From Capnocytophaga granulosa ATCC 51502 (GTDB taxonomy: Bacteria; Bacteroidota; Bacteroidia; Flavobacteriales; Flavobacteriaceae), in contig NZ_KE150253.1 of the NCBI RefSeq assembly GCF_000411115.1, forward strand, positions 310,001 through 374,000: a DNA stretch of 64,000 bases, given 5' to 3'. A program made the position numbers and the translations under genes. The notes beneath the pieces are model-generated. The model saw only the letters and a program-made list of their open reading frames with translations. It was not told the origin of the DNA and ran no database searches. Shown one piece after another: positions 51,063 to 61,003 of the stretch (position 1 is the stretch's first letter; every line of letters starts with the position of its first letter).

Positions 51063-51815
51063 TTATTGGATACTTGCTTTGAGGTATTCGCGGTTTAGGC
51101 GAGCGATGTTTTCCAAGGAAATACCCTTAGGACATTCTACTTCGCAAGCTCCTGTATTGGTACAGTTACCAAAGCCTTCGTGTTCCATTTGATTGACCAT
51201 GTTAAGCACACGTTCTGTGGCTTCTACTCTACCTTGTGGTAGGAGGGCAAATTGGGATACTTTAGCCGCTACGAAGAGCATAGCAGAAGAGTTCTTACAA
51301 GTGGCCACACAAGCGCCACAGCCTATACAAGCGGCAGCGTCCATAGAGCGGTCAGCATCGCGCTTAGGAATAGGAATAGCGTTGGCATCTTGGGTATTAC
51401 CAGAGGTATTGACAGAGATATAACCTCCTGCCTGTTGGATACGCTCAAAAGCGCTTCTATCCACCATAAGGTCTTTGATTACAGGGAAAGCAGTGGCACG
51501 CCAAGGCTCAATGGTAATGGTATCACCGTCCTTGAACATACGCATATGCAATTGGCAAGTGGTAATACCTCGGTCAGGACCGTGTGCTTCTCCGTTGATA
51601 AAGAGCGAACACATACCACAGATACCTTCGCGGCAATCGTGGTCAAAGGCTACAGGTTCTTCTCCTTTTTCTATGAGTTGTTCATTGAGAATATCTAACA
51701 TTTCCAAGAAGGACATATGGTCAGAAATATTATTGACTTTATATTCTACCATTTGGCCTTTTGATTTGGCGTCTTTTTGTCGCCATATTTTGAGGGTAAG
51801 ATTCATTGTTGACAT
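51063..51815 (-). CDS. sdhB: Succinate dehydrogenase/fumarate reductase iron-sulfur subunit
   Basis: Carries electrons between the flavoprotein and the cytochrome b subunit. I set the start at ATG 51813-51815 ([20 protein letters not shown]), 7 bases after the sdhA stop; the longer frame overlaps sdhA out of phase. 250 residues. [2Fe-2S] Cys in [18 protein letters not shown] with the fourth at TTCQLH; [4Fe-4S]/[3Fe-4S] motifs [14 protein letters not shown] and [15 protein letters not shown]. Last gene of the C-A-B operon, closed by the hairpin at 50993-51030. Confidence 0.95.
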   Translation of the reverse strand: MSTMNLTLKIWRQKDAKSKGQMVEYKVNNISDHMSFLEMLDILNEQLIEKGEEPVAFDHDCREGICGMCSLFINGEAHGPDRGITTCQLHMRMFKDGDTITIEPWRATAFPVIKDLMVDRSAFERIQQAGGYISVNTSGNTQDANAIPIPKRDADRSMDAAACIGCGACVATCKNSSAMLFVAAKVSQFALLPQGRVEATERVLNMVNQMEHEGFGNCTNTGACEVECPKGISLENIARLNREYLKASIQ

Positions 51816-51822
51816 ATGACTA

Positions 51823-53850
51823 CTATTTATAGCTACGTTGTTTAAGTTCAATATCTTTGAATTCGAGTTTTTCCTTGTGAAGGATTTCCTCGCTTGGGTT
51901 ATAAGTATTGACAACCTCTTTAGGATCACCTGTGTATTGCCAAGCCGCTACATAAGCGTAATTCACGTCGTCACGGAGGGCTTCTCCTTCAGGAGTTTGG
52001 TACTCTTCGCGGAAGTGGCCACCACAAGACTCATTGCGTTCGAGAGCGTCTTTGGCGAATAGTTCTCCAAGCTCTAAGAAGTCAGCCACACGGTTGGCTT
52101 TTTCAAGCTCTACGTTCATACCAGTGAGTTCTCCAGGTACTTTTACATCGCGCCAGAACTCTTCACGGATTTCGCGTATTTCCTTGATCGCTTGTTTAAG
52201 ACCTTCTGCATTACGTGCCATACCTACTTTGTCCCACATCACCTTACCGAGCTTCTTGTGGAAGTAATCTACAGAGTGGGTTCCTTTGTTGTTGATAAAG
52301 TGAGCTAAGCGTTCTTTCACTACTCTCTCAGCTTCGTCAAACTCAGGGGTATTGGTAGGGATTTTACCTGTACGAATATCAGCAGAGAGGTAATCACCTA
52401 TGGTGTAAGGCAATACGAAGTATCCGTCGGCCAAGCCTTGCATAAGGGCAGAAGCTCCCAAGCGGTTAGCTCCGTGGTCGGAGAAGTTGGCTTCCCCGAT
52501 GGCATAAAGGCCAGGTACAGTAGTCATTAGGTTATAATCCACCCAAATACCTCCCATGGTGTAGTGAGTAGCAGGGTAGATCATCATTGGGGTCTTGTAG
52601 GGGTTTTCCGCTACAATCTTTTCATACATTTGGAAGAGGTTACCATACTTAGCGGCAACGATCTGTTCTCCGCGTTTGGTTACTTCTTCTTTGGTAGGTT
52701 CTACCCCGTGGATCTTACATTGTTCTTTACCATAACGCTCAATAGCAGAGGCAAAGTCGAGGTATACAGCCTCACCTGTTTCATTTACTCCGTAACCCGC
52801 ATCGCAACGTTCTTTAGCAGCACGAGAGGCCACATCACGAGGCACCAAGTTACCGAAGGCAGGGTAGCGGCGTTCCAAGTAGTAATCGCGGTCTTCTTCA
52901 GGTATTTCGGTAGGTTTTTTGCGTTTTTCGCGGATAGCTATTGCATCCTCCATTTTCTTAGGTACCCAGATACGTCCGTCGTTACGCAAGGACTCGGACA
53001 TCAAGGTTAGTTTGGATTGATAGTCTCCAGAACGAGGAATACAAGTAGGGTGAATCTGAGTAAAGCAAGGGTTAGCGAAGAAAGCACCTTTTTTATGCAC
53101 TTTCCAAGCAGCAGAGGCATTACAGCCCATGGCATTGGTAGAAAGGAAATATACGTTACCATAACCTCCAGAGGCGATAACCACAGCGTGAGCCGAGTGG
53201 CGTTCGATTTCTCCAGTTACAAGGTTACGAGCGATGATTCCACGAGCCTTGCCATCTACGATTACCACGTCCATCATCTCATGACGGTTGTACATATCTA
53301 TCTTACCACGAGCGATTTGTCGGTTCATGGCGGCATAAGCACCCAAGAGGAGCTGTTGTCCTGTTTGTCCTTTGGCATAGAAAGTACGAGATACGAGCAC
53401 CCCACCGAAAGAACGGTTGTCCAAGAGTCCACCATAATCACGTGCGAAAGGTACTCCTTGTGCTACACACTGGTCTATGATATTTCCAGAGACTTCAGCC
53501 AAGCGGTATACGTTGGCTTCACGGGCGCGGTAGTCCCCTCCTTTTACAGTGTCGTAGAAGAGGCGATAGGTAGAGTCACCATCTCCCATATAGTTTTTGG
53601 CGGCATTGATCCCCCCTTGAGCAGCGATAGAGTGCGCACGACGAGGAGAGTCTTGGTAAGCAAAAGCCTTTACATTGTACCCAAGCTCGGCAAGGGTAGC
53701 AGCGGCAGAGCCTCCTGCCAGTCCTGTTCCTACCACAATAATGTCAATATTACGTTTGTTGGCAGGGTTTACAAGGTTGATATGGTCTTTATATTTTGTC
53801 CATTTGTCCGCAATTGGTCCATCTGGTATTTTAGAATCTAATGTACTCAT
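51823..53850 (-). CDS. sdhA: Succinate dehydrogenase/fumarate reductase flavoprotein subunit
   Basis: Catalytic subunit interconverting succinate and fumarate. 675 residues, the length of the Bacteroidota/epsilonproteobacteria class. FAD-binding [20 protein letters not shown] (about 36-55); [20 protein letters not shown] holds the His for the covalent FAD (about 72-91). Active-site [11 protein letters not shown] and the [16 protein letters not shown] block (about 455-490) are complete. It lies 4 bases after sdhC and 7 before sdhB. Sequence cannot tell which direction dominates; the aspA and Dcu partners favour fumarate reduction under anaerobiosis. Confidence 0.96.
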   Translation of the reverse strand: MSTLDSKIPDGPIADKWTKYKDHINLVNPANKRNIDIIVVGTGLAGGSAAATLAELGYNVKAFAYQDSPRRAHSIAAQGGINAAKNYMGDGDSTYRLFYDTVKGGDYRAREANVYRLAEVSGNIIDQCVAQGVPFARDYGGLLDNRSFGGVLVSRTFYAKGQTGQQLLLGAYAAMNRQIARGKIDMYNRHEMMDVVIVDGKARGIIARNLVTGEIERHSAHAVVIASGGYGNVYFLSTNAMGCNASAAWKVHKKGAFFANPCFTQIHPTCIPRSGDYQSKLTLMSESLRNDGRIWVPKKMEDAIAIREKRKKPTEIPEEDRDYYLERRYPAFGNLVPRDVASRAAKERCDAGYGVNETGEAVYLDFASAIERYGKEQCKIHGVEPTKEEVTKRGEQIVAAKYGNLFQMYEKIVAENPYKTPMMIYPATHYTMGGIWVDYNLMTTVPGLYAIGEANFSDHGANRLGASALMQGLADGYFVLPYTIGDYLSADIRTGKIPTNTPEFDEAERVVKERLAHFINNKGTHSVDYFHKKLGKVMWDKVGMARNAEGLKQAIKEIREIREEFWRDVKVPGELTGMNVELEKANRVADFLELGELFAKDALERNESCGGHFREEYQTPEGEALRDDVNYAYVAAWQYTGDPKEVVNTYNPSEEILHKEKLEFKDIELKQRSYK

Positions 53851-53854
53851 GGTA

Positions 53855-54526
53855 TTAAGCTGTTAAATGTTTTACAAAATGGAAAAGAGCTACGAAGATA
53901 AAGCCTCCACAGATAACGTAGGAGTACCAATTGCCTAAGCAGCTGATAAATTTCTTGCGTTTGTCATCTTTCCAGCCCATGGATTGGAAAGCGGATTGGA
54001 ATCCGTGAAGTAGGTGCAAGCACAAGAATACGAAGGCCAATACATAAAGAGCCACTCGCCAAAAATCATGGAACTTCTCTACTAATTCGGGGTAATAACG
54101 ATTAGGATCCTCAGGAAGCCCTTCTATGTACTTGTAATTCATCTCTCCTACCCAAAAGTCATACAAGTGAAGCCCTAAAAAGAGCAGAATCACGATCCCT
54201 GTAATGGGCATGTTGCGGGACATCCAAGAGGAGTTGGCCGCACCATTATAACTGTAATAAGGTTCGTTGCCTCGTGCTCTCTTGTTCTGTAGCTCCAAAA
54301 CGAAGCCCATCACAAAGTGAAACACAACCCCTGCCAATAGTACAGGTTGCATGGCAAACTGGATCAAGGGATTAGTACCCATGAAGTGGGAGAGCATGTT
54401 GAAAGTGCTCGGACTTAACACTGACATGAAGTTTACTGCCAAGTGTATTACTAAGAAAATGATGAGAAAAAATGCCGAGAGAGCCATCGCCACTTTTCTC
54501 GCTACGGAAGTTTTAAATATTTGCAT
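53855..54526 (-). CDS. sdhC: Succinate dehydrogenase/fumarate reductase cytochrome b subunit
   Basis: A 223-residue di-haem membrane anchor with five helices. Start [20 protein letters not shown]. Helix 1 contains [14 protein letters not shown], helix 2 ends in [19 protein letters not shown], helix 3 [18 protein letters not shown], helix 4 [20 protein letters not shown] and helix 5 [18 protein letters not shown]. The His residues in helices 1, 2, 3 and 4 are candidates for haem ligands; the fold is the single-subunit type C/B anchor of Wolinella and Bacteroides. First gene of sdhCAB. Confidence 0.94.
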   Translation of the reverse strand: MQIFKTSVARKVAMALSAFFLIIFLVIHLAVNFMSVLSPSTFNMLSHFMGTNPLIQFAMQPVLLAGVVFHFVMGFVLELQNKRARGNEPYYSYNGAANSSWMSRNMPITGIVILLFLGLHLYDFWVGEMNYKYIEGLPEDPNRYYPELVEKFHDFWRVALYVLAFVFLCLHLLHGFQSAFQSMGWKDDKRKKFISCLGNWYSYVICGGFIFVALFHFVKHLTA

Positions 54527-54583
54527 ATCCTTAAAAAATAAGTTCCTAAAAATGATAGTATTAGCTGAAATACTTTAGTGCCA

Positions 54584-54591
54584 CAAAGATA
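54584..54591 (-). promoter_or_regulatory. -7 promoter box of sdhCAB
   Basis: The minus strand reads TATCTTTG, 57 bases upstream of the sdhC ATG. It is in the A+T-rich divergent region with mfd. Confidence 0.6.
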
Positions 54592-55037
54592 CAATAATTT
54601 GATTTTTTTCACAACTAAAAGTAGAAAAATATTGTAATTTATAGTTAGTTTAAATTAGGTAAAAGTGAATAGTGAATAATGAAAAGTGAATAGTGAAAAA
54701 CATGTGGTGAGCAACTTTTCACTTTTCACACTTCACTATTCGCTCAAAAAGTCGTACTTTTGCCCCTGCGCTAAACATAGTAGCTATTTACGCAAATGTT
54801 GGAGACCTCCCCCTACCCCCTCAGAGAGGGGGAATAAGGGCGTTAAAAATTAGAATATATGTTATAAAAGACAGATATTCAGGCTTATACAAGGGATTTA
54901 AGAGATTTTAATGTATTTATTCCCCCTTTGGAGGGGAAAGCCAGCGAGTGCTCACAGCTGGGTATGTGAGGGGAGGTTTTGGGAACCAAATTTGTGTAGA
55001 TATTTGCGCTAAACCTTTAGGGTAAAAGACACAAAAA
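54592..55037. other. Repeat-rich spacer between sdhC and mfd
   Basis: About 445 bases without a gene. 54660-54745 has GTGAATAGTGAAAAGTGAA-type repeats and the inverse TTTTCACTTTTCACACTTCAC, making a hairpin. TACTTTTG at 54755-54762 is a probable mfd promoter with a 275-base leader. Then comes CTCCCCCTACCCCCTCAGAG and GGGGGAATAAGGG (54805-54839), and AAAGCCAGCGAGTGCTCACA (54936-54955) repeats the block seen at 887-906. The last 60 bases before ATG hold TTTGCGCTAAAC repeated from about 54769. Confidence 0.6.
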
Positions 55038-58000
55038 ATGAGTAAAGAACAACTGCTTTCCTCCTTCTTAGGAGGAAAACCTTATCAACAATTGTTACAA
55101 TATATTAAGGCAAAAACACCCTGCTATGTAAGGGAGCTTGTAGGCTCGGCTAAGGGCTTTGTCCTCTCTGATATTTTTAAGCAGATAGGGCGTACGCTGC
55201 TTTTCGTGGGTGATGACAAGGAGCAGGCGGCTTATTTGCTCAATGACTTGGAATTGCTCTTGGGGCAGGAGCAGGTGCTTTTCTTCCCCAGTAGCTACCG
55301 CCGTCCTTACCAAACAGAGGAGACGGACAATGCCAATGTGCTGCTCAGAGCGGAGGTGCTCTCTCGCCTTGAGCAGGGAGTAAAGGTGGTGGTCTCCTAT
55401 AGCGAAGCGCTTTTTGAAAAGGTGCTCACCCGCCAGCAGTTGGACAAGAATACCCTCTCGCTCAAGCGGGGCGAACATCTTTCTTTGGATACGCTCAACG
55501 AAACCCTCTTTGAGTACCAATTCCAAAGGGTGGATTTTGTAAGTGAGCCAGGGGAGTTCTCCGTACGTGGGGGGATAGTGGATGTCTTTTCTTTCTCTAA
55601 TGACACACCCTACCGTATTGAGTTTTTCTCCGATACTATTGAGAGCATCCGTACCTTTGATGTGGAAAGCCAACTCTCTCTGCTTCAGGTGCCTTCAGTG
55701 GTGATTATTCCTAATATAGAAAACAAATTGGCAGGGGAACAGCGTACTTCCTTTCTTTCACTCTTGCCTGAAGATACAGTTATTTTTGCTCAAGACTTTG
55801 AACTCTTTGCCTCTAAGTGGGAGCGTATGTACCAGAAAGCACAGGAGGCCTTCGAGTCTCTTAAGGGAGAGGTGGCTCACCTGCCCCCAGCAGCCCTTTT
55901 TGCTACCGCACAGGAGACTATAGAGGAGCTTGGTAGCCGTTATTTAGTAAAAATCAATCCCTATGCCCCCCAAGAAGAAGCGGGCGAAGGGGTAGATTTT
56001 TCACTGCGTCCTCAACCCTCGTTCAATAAGCGTTTTGAGCTACTCATCGAACACTTCAAGGAGAAATACCAAGAGGGGTATACCAACTATATTTGCTGTG
56101 TGAGTGCTCAGCAAGCACAGCGCTTCTTGGATATCTTTGAGGAGCTGCACCAAGAGGTGCCTTGTAGCCTGATTGAGTACTCCCTCTCCGAAGGTTTTTC
56201 AGATACATCGAGCAAAATTAACTGCTATACCGATCACCAGATATTGGAGCGTTATCATAAGTTCAATATCCGCAATGGTTATGCCAAGAAACAAGCCATC
56301 ACCCTCAAGGAGTTACAGCAGCTTACCATAGGGGACTATGTCACTCATATTGACCATGGTATAGGCAAGTTTGCTGGTCTACAGAAAATAGATATAGATG
56401 GCAAACAGCAGGAGGCCATTAAGCTCATCTATGGGGACAGAGATGTGCTTTATGTAAGCATCCACTCCCTGCATAAGATTAGCAAATACAATGGCAAGGA
56501 TGGGGCGCCCCCTAAGCTCTATAAGCTGGGCAGTGCAGCATGGAAAGCCCTCAAACAGAAGACCAAGGCGCGGGTCAAGCAAATCGCCTTCAACCTCATT
56601 CAGCTCTATGCCAAGCGCCGAGAGGCAGTGGGCTATGCCTTTGCCCCTGATTCCTTCTTGCAAAAGGAGCTGGAAGCCTCATTCATTTATGAAGATACTC
56701 CAGATCAGAGCAAGGCCACTCTTGAGGTAAAGCAGGATATGGAGAGTGCGCGCCCTATGGATAGGCTTGTCTGTGGCGATGTGGGCTTCGGAAAGACGGA
56801 AGTGGCTATCCGTGCCGCCTTCAAAGCAGTGGACAACAGCAAGCAGGTAGCTGTACTGGTGCCTACCACAATCTTGGCTTTTCAGCATTATCAGACTTTC
56901 TCCGAGCGCCTTAAGGGCTTGCCTGTGCGAGTGGAGTACCTTAACCGCTTTCGTACTGCCAAGGAGAAAAACCAAGTATTGGCCGACCTTGAGCAGGGCA
57001 AGGTAGATATTCTTATCGGTACCCACCAAATTGTCAATGAGAAGGTGAAATACAAGAACTTAGGCCTGCTCATCATAGACGAGGAACAGAAATTCGGTGT
57101 GGCAGTGAAGGACAAGCTCAAGACCCTGCGTGAGAATATAGATGTGCTGACCCTTACAGCAACCCCTATCCCGCGTACCTTGCAGTTTAGCCTAATGGCT
57201 GCACGTGATCTTTCGGTGATTACTACCCCGCCGCCTAACCGCTATCCTATTGAGAGCCAGATTATCACCTTCAACGAGGAGGTGATACGCGATGGTATCG
57301 CCTATGAGCTTCAGCGTGGCGGACAGGTGTTTTTCATTCATAACCGAGTGGAGAATATCAAGGAAGTCGCAGGTATGATCCAGCGCCTAGTACCCGATGC
57401 CCGTATTGGTATTGGCCATGGGCAGATGGATGGTAAGGACTTGGAGGAGGTGATGCTTGCCTTTATCAATGGGGATTACGACATCTTGGTCTCCACCACG
57501 ATCATAGAGAGCGGATTGGATGTGCCTAATGCCAATACGATTTTTATCCACAATGCCCAGCACTTTGGTCTTTCCGACCTCCACCAGATGCGCGGTAGGG
57601 TAGGGCGTAGTAACAAGAAGGCTTTTTGCTACTTCATCACGCCTAACCTCTCGGAGCTACCGGAGGATTCCCGCAAACGTATGCAGGCCATCGCCCAGTT
57701 TACAGACCTCGGCAGCGGTATCCATATCGCTATGAAGGACTTGGAGATACGCGGGGCAGGGGACTTGCTCGGCGGCGAACAGAGTGGCTTTATCAATGAT
57801 ATTGGCTTTGATGCTTACCAGAAGATACTCCAAGAGGCCGTTACGGAGCTGAAAGAAAACGAGTTTGCTGACCTCTATACCGATACAAGCCATGAGCCTG
57901 TCTATCTGACCGATACGCAGATAGATAGTGATTTTGAGCTACTCTTCCCTGATAACTATATCAACAATATCACCGAACGCCTGAACCTATACAATGAGCT

Positions 58001-58364
58001 GAGCCAACTGAAGAATGAGACAGAACTTGCCCAGTATGAGTACCGCTTAACTGACCGTTTTGGCCCCTTACCCCCTCAGGCCAAAGACCTACTCAACTCG
58101 GTTCGTATCAAGTGGTTAGCTACCCAGATGGGTATAGAACGCTTAGTGATGAAGCAGGGTAAAATGCTTGGTTACTTCATTGCAGACCAGCAAAGCAAAT
58201 TTTACCAAAGTGGTACTTTCCAGCGCGTACTAGATTTTGTCCAGCGTAACTCGGACAAGTGTCGCCTTACGGAAAAGGAGACCCGCAACGGACTGAGACT
58301 CATCATCACCTTTGACCAAATCACCACCATAGATAAGGCACTGAGAATCATCAGCAAGTTTTAG
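55038..58364 (+). CDS. mfd: Transcription-repair coupling factor Mfd
   Basis: ATP-dependent translocase that removes stalled RNA polymerase at lesions and recruits UvrA. 1108 residues. UvrB-homology domain about 1-340; RNA polymerase-interacting (CarD-like) domain IGDYVTHIDHGIGKFAGLQK about 433-500; helicase Walker A CGDVGFGKTEVAIRAAF (about 578), DEEQ box LLIIDEEQKFGVAVKDKLK (about 675), TATPIPRTLQFSL, and HQMRGRVGRSNKKAFCYF (about 850); TRCF D7 domain from about 960 to the end. All motifs complete. Monocistronic with terminator 58437-58466. Confidence 0.97.
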   Translation: MSKEQLLSSFLGGKPYQQLLQYIKAKTPCYVRELVGSAKGFVLSDIFKQIGRTLLFVGDDKEQAAYLLNDLELLLGQEQVLFFPSSYRRPYQTEETDNANVLLRAEVLSRLEQGVKVVVSYSEALFEKVLTRQQLDKNTLSLKRGEHLSLDTLNETLFEYQFQRVDFVSEPGEFSVRGGIVDVFSFSNDTPYRIEFFSDTIESIRTFDVESQLSLLQVPSVVIIPNIENKLAGEQRTSFLSLLPEDTVIFAQDFELFASKWERMYQKAQEAFESLKGEVAHLPPAALFATAQETIEELGSRYLVKINPYAPQEEAGEGVDFSLRPQPSFNKRFELLIEHFKEKYQEGYTNYICCVSAQQAQRFLDIFEELHQEVPCSLIEYSLSEGFSDTSSKINCYTDHQILERYHKFNIRNGYAKKQAITLKELQQLTIGDYVTHIDHGIGKFAGLQKIDIDGKQQEAIKLIYGDRDVLYVSIHSLHKISKYNGKDGAPPKLYKLGSAAWKALKQKTKARVKQIAFNLIQLYAKRREAVGYAFAPDSFLQKELEASFIYEDTPDQSKATLEVKQDMESARPMDRLVCGDVGFGKTEVAIRAAFKAVDNSKQVAVLVPTTILAFQHYQTFSERLKGLPVRVEYLNRFRTAKEKNQVLADLEQGKVDILIGTHQIVNEKVKYKNLGLLIIDEEQKFGVAVKDKLKTLRENIDVLTLTATPIPRTLQFSLMAARDLSVITTPPPNRYPIESQIITFNEEVIRDGIAYELQRGGQVFFIHNRVENIKEVAGMIQRLVPDARIGIGHGQMDGKDLEEVMLAFINGDYDILVSTTIIESGLDVPNANTIFIHNAQHFGLSDLHQMRGRVGRSNKKAFCYFITPNLSELPEDSRKRMQAIAQFTDLGSGIHIAMKDLEIRGAGDLLGGEQSGFINDIGFDAYQKILQEAVTELKENEFADLYTDTSHEPVYLTDTQIDSDFELLFPDNYINNITERLNLYNELSQLKNETELAQYEYRLTDRFGPLPPQAKDLLNSVRIKWLATQMGIERLVMKQGKMLGYFIADQQSKFYQSGTFQRVLDFVQRNSDKCRLTEKETRNGLRLIITFDQITTIDKALRIISKF

Positions 58365-58436
58365 AAATGAAAGGTAAAGCCAGCGAATACTTGGAGCTGG
58401 GTATGTGGATGAAGATTGAAAAAAGAGTTATAGGAA

Positions 58437-58466
58437 TCAAGGGCTTAAGTCGGCTTAAGCCCTTGA
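58437..58466 (+). terminator. Terminator of mfd
   Basis: A perfect 13-bp stem, TCAAGGGCTTAAG (58437-58449) with CTTAAGCCCTTGA (58454-58466), loop TCGG, followed by TTTTTAT, 73 bases after the mfd stop. Confidence 0.85.
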
Positions 58467-58799
58467 TTTTTATAACCCTTGATGTTTTTCTTAAATACTT
58501 AACACCATTTTTTATTGTATAAATTCTTACTTCTCATTCCTCTTTTCCTTGACTTTGCCCCTTGCATTTTTGTAATTTTGCACTCTGTTCGGTTATCAGT
58601 ATTCAGCGATCAGAAGTCAGTTGTCAGACGCTACAGCTGACTTTGTGCGAGTTTTCGTTATATAGAACTCATGTTAATGGATGAGACACTTTGTAAGACG
58701 CAATTCATGGCATCTTGTAAAATTGTACGAATTACATACTCGCTTATGCGACTTTACTTTTCACTATTCACTTTTCGTTTTTCACTATTCACTTAACTT
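58467..58799. other. Repeat-rich spacer before the terminase gene
   Basis: About 330 bases. TAATTTTG (58573-58580) is a promoter-like box. 58643-58678 is a degenerate end of the GTGAGTTCGA repeat (GCGAGTTTTCGTTATATAGA then ACTCATGTT). 58689-58712 contains a degenerate AAGACGCAATTCATGGCATC block, related to the palindrome pair at 60810-60903. 58750-58795 is a run of CTTTTCACTATTCACTTTTC-type repeat that ends 5 bases before the ATG. I see no ORF. Confidence 0.55.
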
Positions 58800-60716
58800 A
58801 TGGAAGAGGCCTTAGAAATTCTTTGGACATACGCTCGTCGTGAGCCTTTAGATAACAATGGAGAGACCATAGTCCCTACCGTTAATAATAGTATTGCCGC
58901 TATCCGTATCATTATGCGTTTGGAAGGATGGGCGATGGGAAGTGAAAAGAGAAAAGTTAATAGTGAAAAGCGGGCAACGCATAATAAGCCAGCACGCGGT
59001 TGTAGGGGCGAATGGCAATTCGCCCAATCACAAAATGCCCAATCACAAAATACCCAATCAAAATTCGCCCAATACAACACGGATAATAACACGAACAATC
59101 ATAATCCCAACATGGGCGAATTGCTCACATACTCCGCTCTCGCGGACTTTGCCCCTACACCTGCCCAACACCAATATCCCCTACCCAATACAGCTTACAA
59201 CAATTACCCCTCCGAAGCCTTCGCCTGCTTAGTAGCCCCCTCGCCTTCGGAGAGGGGGTTGGGGGAGAGGAACTCCACTGCTGGCGCGAGCTTGCAGCTC
59301 GTGCCACAGGAAAACCTCCTCTCCTTCACCCGCCATACACTCCCTGCTTTTGCTCCCGCCCCTTTCCATATCGCTTATTACGAGGTGCTGACACGCTTTG
59401 CCATGGGAGAAATCAAAAAACTGATGATTACCATGCCGCCCCAACATGGCAAGAGCGAAGGCGCCACTCGCCGCCTACCTGCTTTTGTCTTAGGACAAGA
59501 CCCTGACAAGCGCATTGCTATTGTCTCTTACAATGCTATCAAAGCACGCAAATTTAATAGGGAATTGCAACGTATCATGGACGATGACCGCTATTACGAA
59601 CTGTTTCCACAAACGCTCCTTGCTGGTCAGGCAAGCTACCAAGAACAAGGCCGACGCAGTCGCAACTACGCCCGCAACTCCGATGAGTGCGAAATTGTAG
59701 GCTACCAAGGTAGCTTTAAGACGATTGGTGTAGGAGGTTCCTTAACTGGCGAACCTGTGGATATGCTGATTATGGACGACTTATACAAAGATGCTTCATC
59801 TGCTTGGTCACCTGTCATCAGACAGAATGTGGCCGACTGGTACGATACAGTAGCCTCTACCCGCTTACATAACGATAGCCAGCAGCTGTTGGTCTTTACT
59901 CGTTGGCACATGGAGGACTTGGCTGGGCGCTTGCTCGAACAAGAGGGCGTATATGACCCTATTGAAAACCCGCAAGGTTGGCTACTCGTTAGTTTTCCTG
60001 CTATACAGAACAGGCCGCCAAGCGAGCAAGACCCCAGAGCAGAAGGTGAACCTTTATGGCCTGAACGACATAGCCTAAGTAAGTTACTCGAAATCAAAGG
60101 TCGCTCCCCAACTGTCTTTGAGAGTCTATACCAACAAAATCCGCAACCTTCGCAAGGGTTGATGTACGAAGAGTTCAGCTGTTATACCGACTTGCCTTCT
60201 CGTTCCTACTCGGTAGCATATATAGATGCAGCCGATAGTGGGGCGGATTACCTATGTGCTTTATTTTATAAAGAGGCAGAGGACGGCAACTATATCACCG
60301 ATGTACTCTACACCAAAGACCCTATGGAGGTTACGGAAACCACTTTGACCTATATGCTCCAGCAACACCAAGTGGAGCGCTGTCATATTGAGAGCAACAA
60401 CGGCGGAAATTTGTTTGTCAGCAACCTACAACAACGTTCGTGGGACACAGGCAACCGACTGACGCGCTTTAATCCGTTTCACCAGAATCAGAATAAGACC
60501 GCAAGGATTTTTGCCGCTTCCGCCTCGGTACAAAAGCTGATTAAAATGCCTTTGGACTGGAAAAAGCGTTTCCCTAAGTTTGCTCGCGACCTGACGGGTT
60601 ACCTCCGCGTAGGTACTAACGCCCATGACGATGCGCCTGATGCGCTCACTGGCTCCATAGAATGCCGCCAACCTCCCAAGAGAGTCAGTGTGGCGGAGAT
60701 GTTTGGAGTAAGGTAA
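58800..60716 (+). CDS. Phage terminase large subunit-like protein with absorbed repeat sequence
   Basis: A 638-residue protein. N-terminal 45 residues (EEALEILWTYARREPLDNNG ... IAAIRIIMRLEGWAMG) and residues about 172-638 look like a phage/prophage terminase: Walker A-like TMPPQHGKSEGATRR (about 222), Walker B MLIMDDLYKD (about 319), a nuclease-like C-terminal part with YIDAADSGADYLCALF (about 475), and DDAPDALTGSIECRQ at the end. Residues about 46-170 are low-complexity (repeats of AQSQNAQSQNTQSKFAQ, PSPSERGLGERNSTAGASLQ) encoded by interspersed intergenic-type repeats. No other phage genes lie beside it, so it is an orphan; whether it is expressed is unknown. Confidence 0.82.
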   Translation: MEEALEILWTYARREPLDNNGETIVPTVNNSIAAIRIIMRLEGWAMGSEKRKVNSEKRATHNKPARGCRGEWQFAQSQNAQSQNTQSKFAQYNTDNNTNNHNPNMGELLTYSALADFAPTPAQHQYPLPNTAYNNYPSEAFACLVAPSPSERGLGERNSTAGASLQLVPQENLLSFTRHTLPAFAPAPFHIAYYEVLTRFAMGEIKKLMITMPPQHGKSEGATRRLPAFVLGQDPDKRIAIVSYNAIKARKFNRELQRIMDDDRYYELFPQTLLAGQASYQEQGRRSRNYARNSDECEIVGYQGSFKTIGVGGSLTGEPVDMLIMDDLYKDASSAWSPVIRQNVADWYDTVASTRLHNDSQQLLVFTRWHMEDLAGRLLEQEGVYDPIENPQGWLLVSFPAIQNRPPSEQDPRAEGEPLWPERHSLSKLLEIKGRSPTVFESLYQQNPQPSQGLMYEEFSCYTDLPSRSYSVAYIDAADSGADYLCALFYKEAEDGNYITDVLYTKDPMEVTETTLTYMLQQHQVERCHIESNNGGNLFVSNLQQRSWDTGNRLTRFNPFHQNQNKTARIFAASASVQKLIKMPLDWKKRFPKFARDLTGYLRVGTNAHDDAPDALTGSIECRQPPKRVSVAEMFGVR

Positions 60717-61003
60717 TGATTAATGTTTAATGATTAATGATTAATGACTAACGACAAGTGACTAATCCTATTGTACTTGTCACTAATTAGGTGTTCTTTG
60801 CTAACTTTCTAAGACGCAATAAATTGCGTCTCTACACATGCGCAGGCTAAGACAACTCCTGATGAGCGTAGTCTCCCGTAGAGACGCAATTTATTGCGTC
60901 TTAATGAATTGGAATAAACAATCTATCACTATTGGCATTAACCATTAATCATTGTTGGCATTAATTATTAAATTTCGTATTTTTGCACCTAAAATATCAG
61001 AAA
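60717..61003. repeat. Spacer with TAATGATTAATG repeats and a long inverted repeat
   Basis: 60712-60756 holds repeated TAATGATTAATG units; 60758-60788 is ACAAGTGACTAATCCTATTG then TACTTGTCACT (inverted). 60810-60834 AAGACGCAATAAATTGCGTC then TCTAC, and 60880-60903 GTAGAGACGCAATTTATTGC then GTCTT, are inverted copies of one palindromic repeat. TATTTTTG (60978-60985) is the -7 box of the M13 gene. Confidence 0.6.

Noticed and set aside
51823..53850. Long plus-strand frame (274 residues) opposite sdhA
   Set aside because: sdhA has all catalytic motifs on the minus strand; the opposite frame has no start signal or recognisable domain.
58800..60716. Prophage
   Set aside because: Only a terminase-like gene is present; no capsid, portal, tail, integrase or lysis genes lie on either side.
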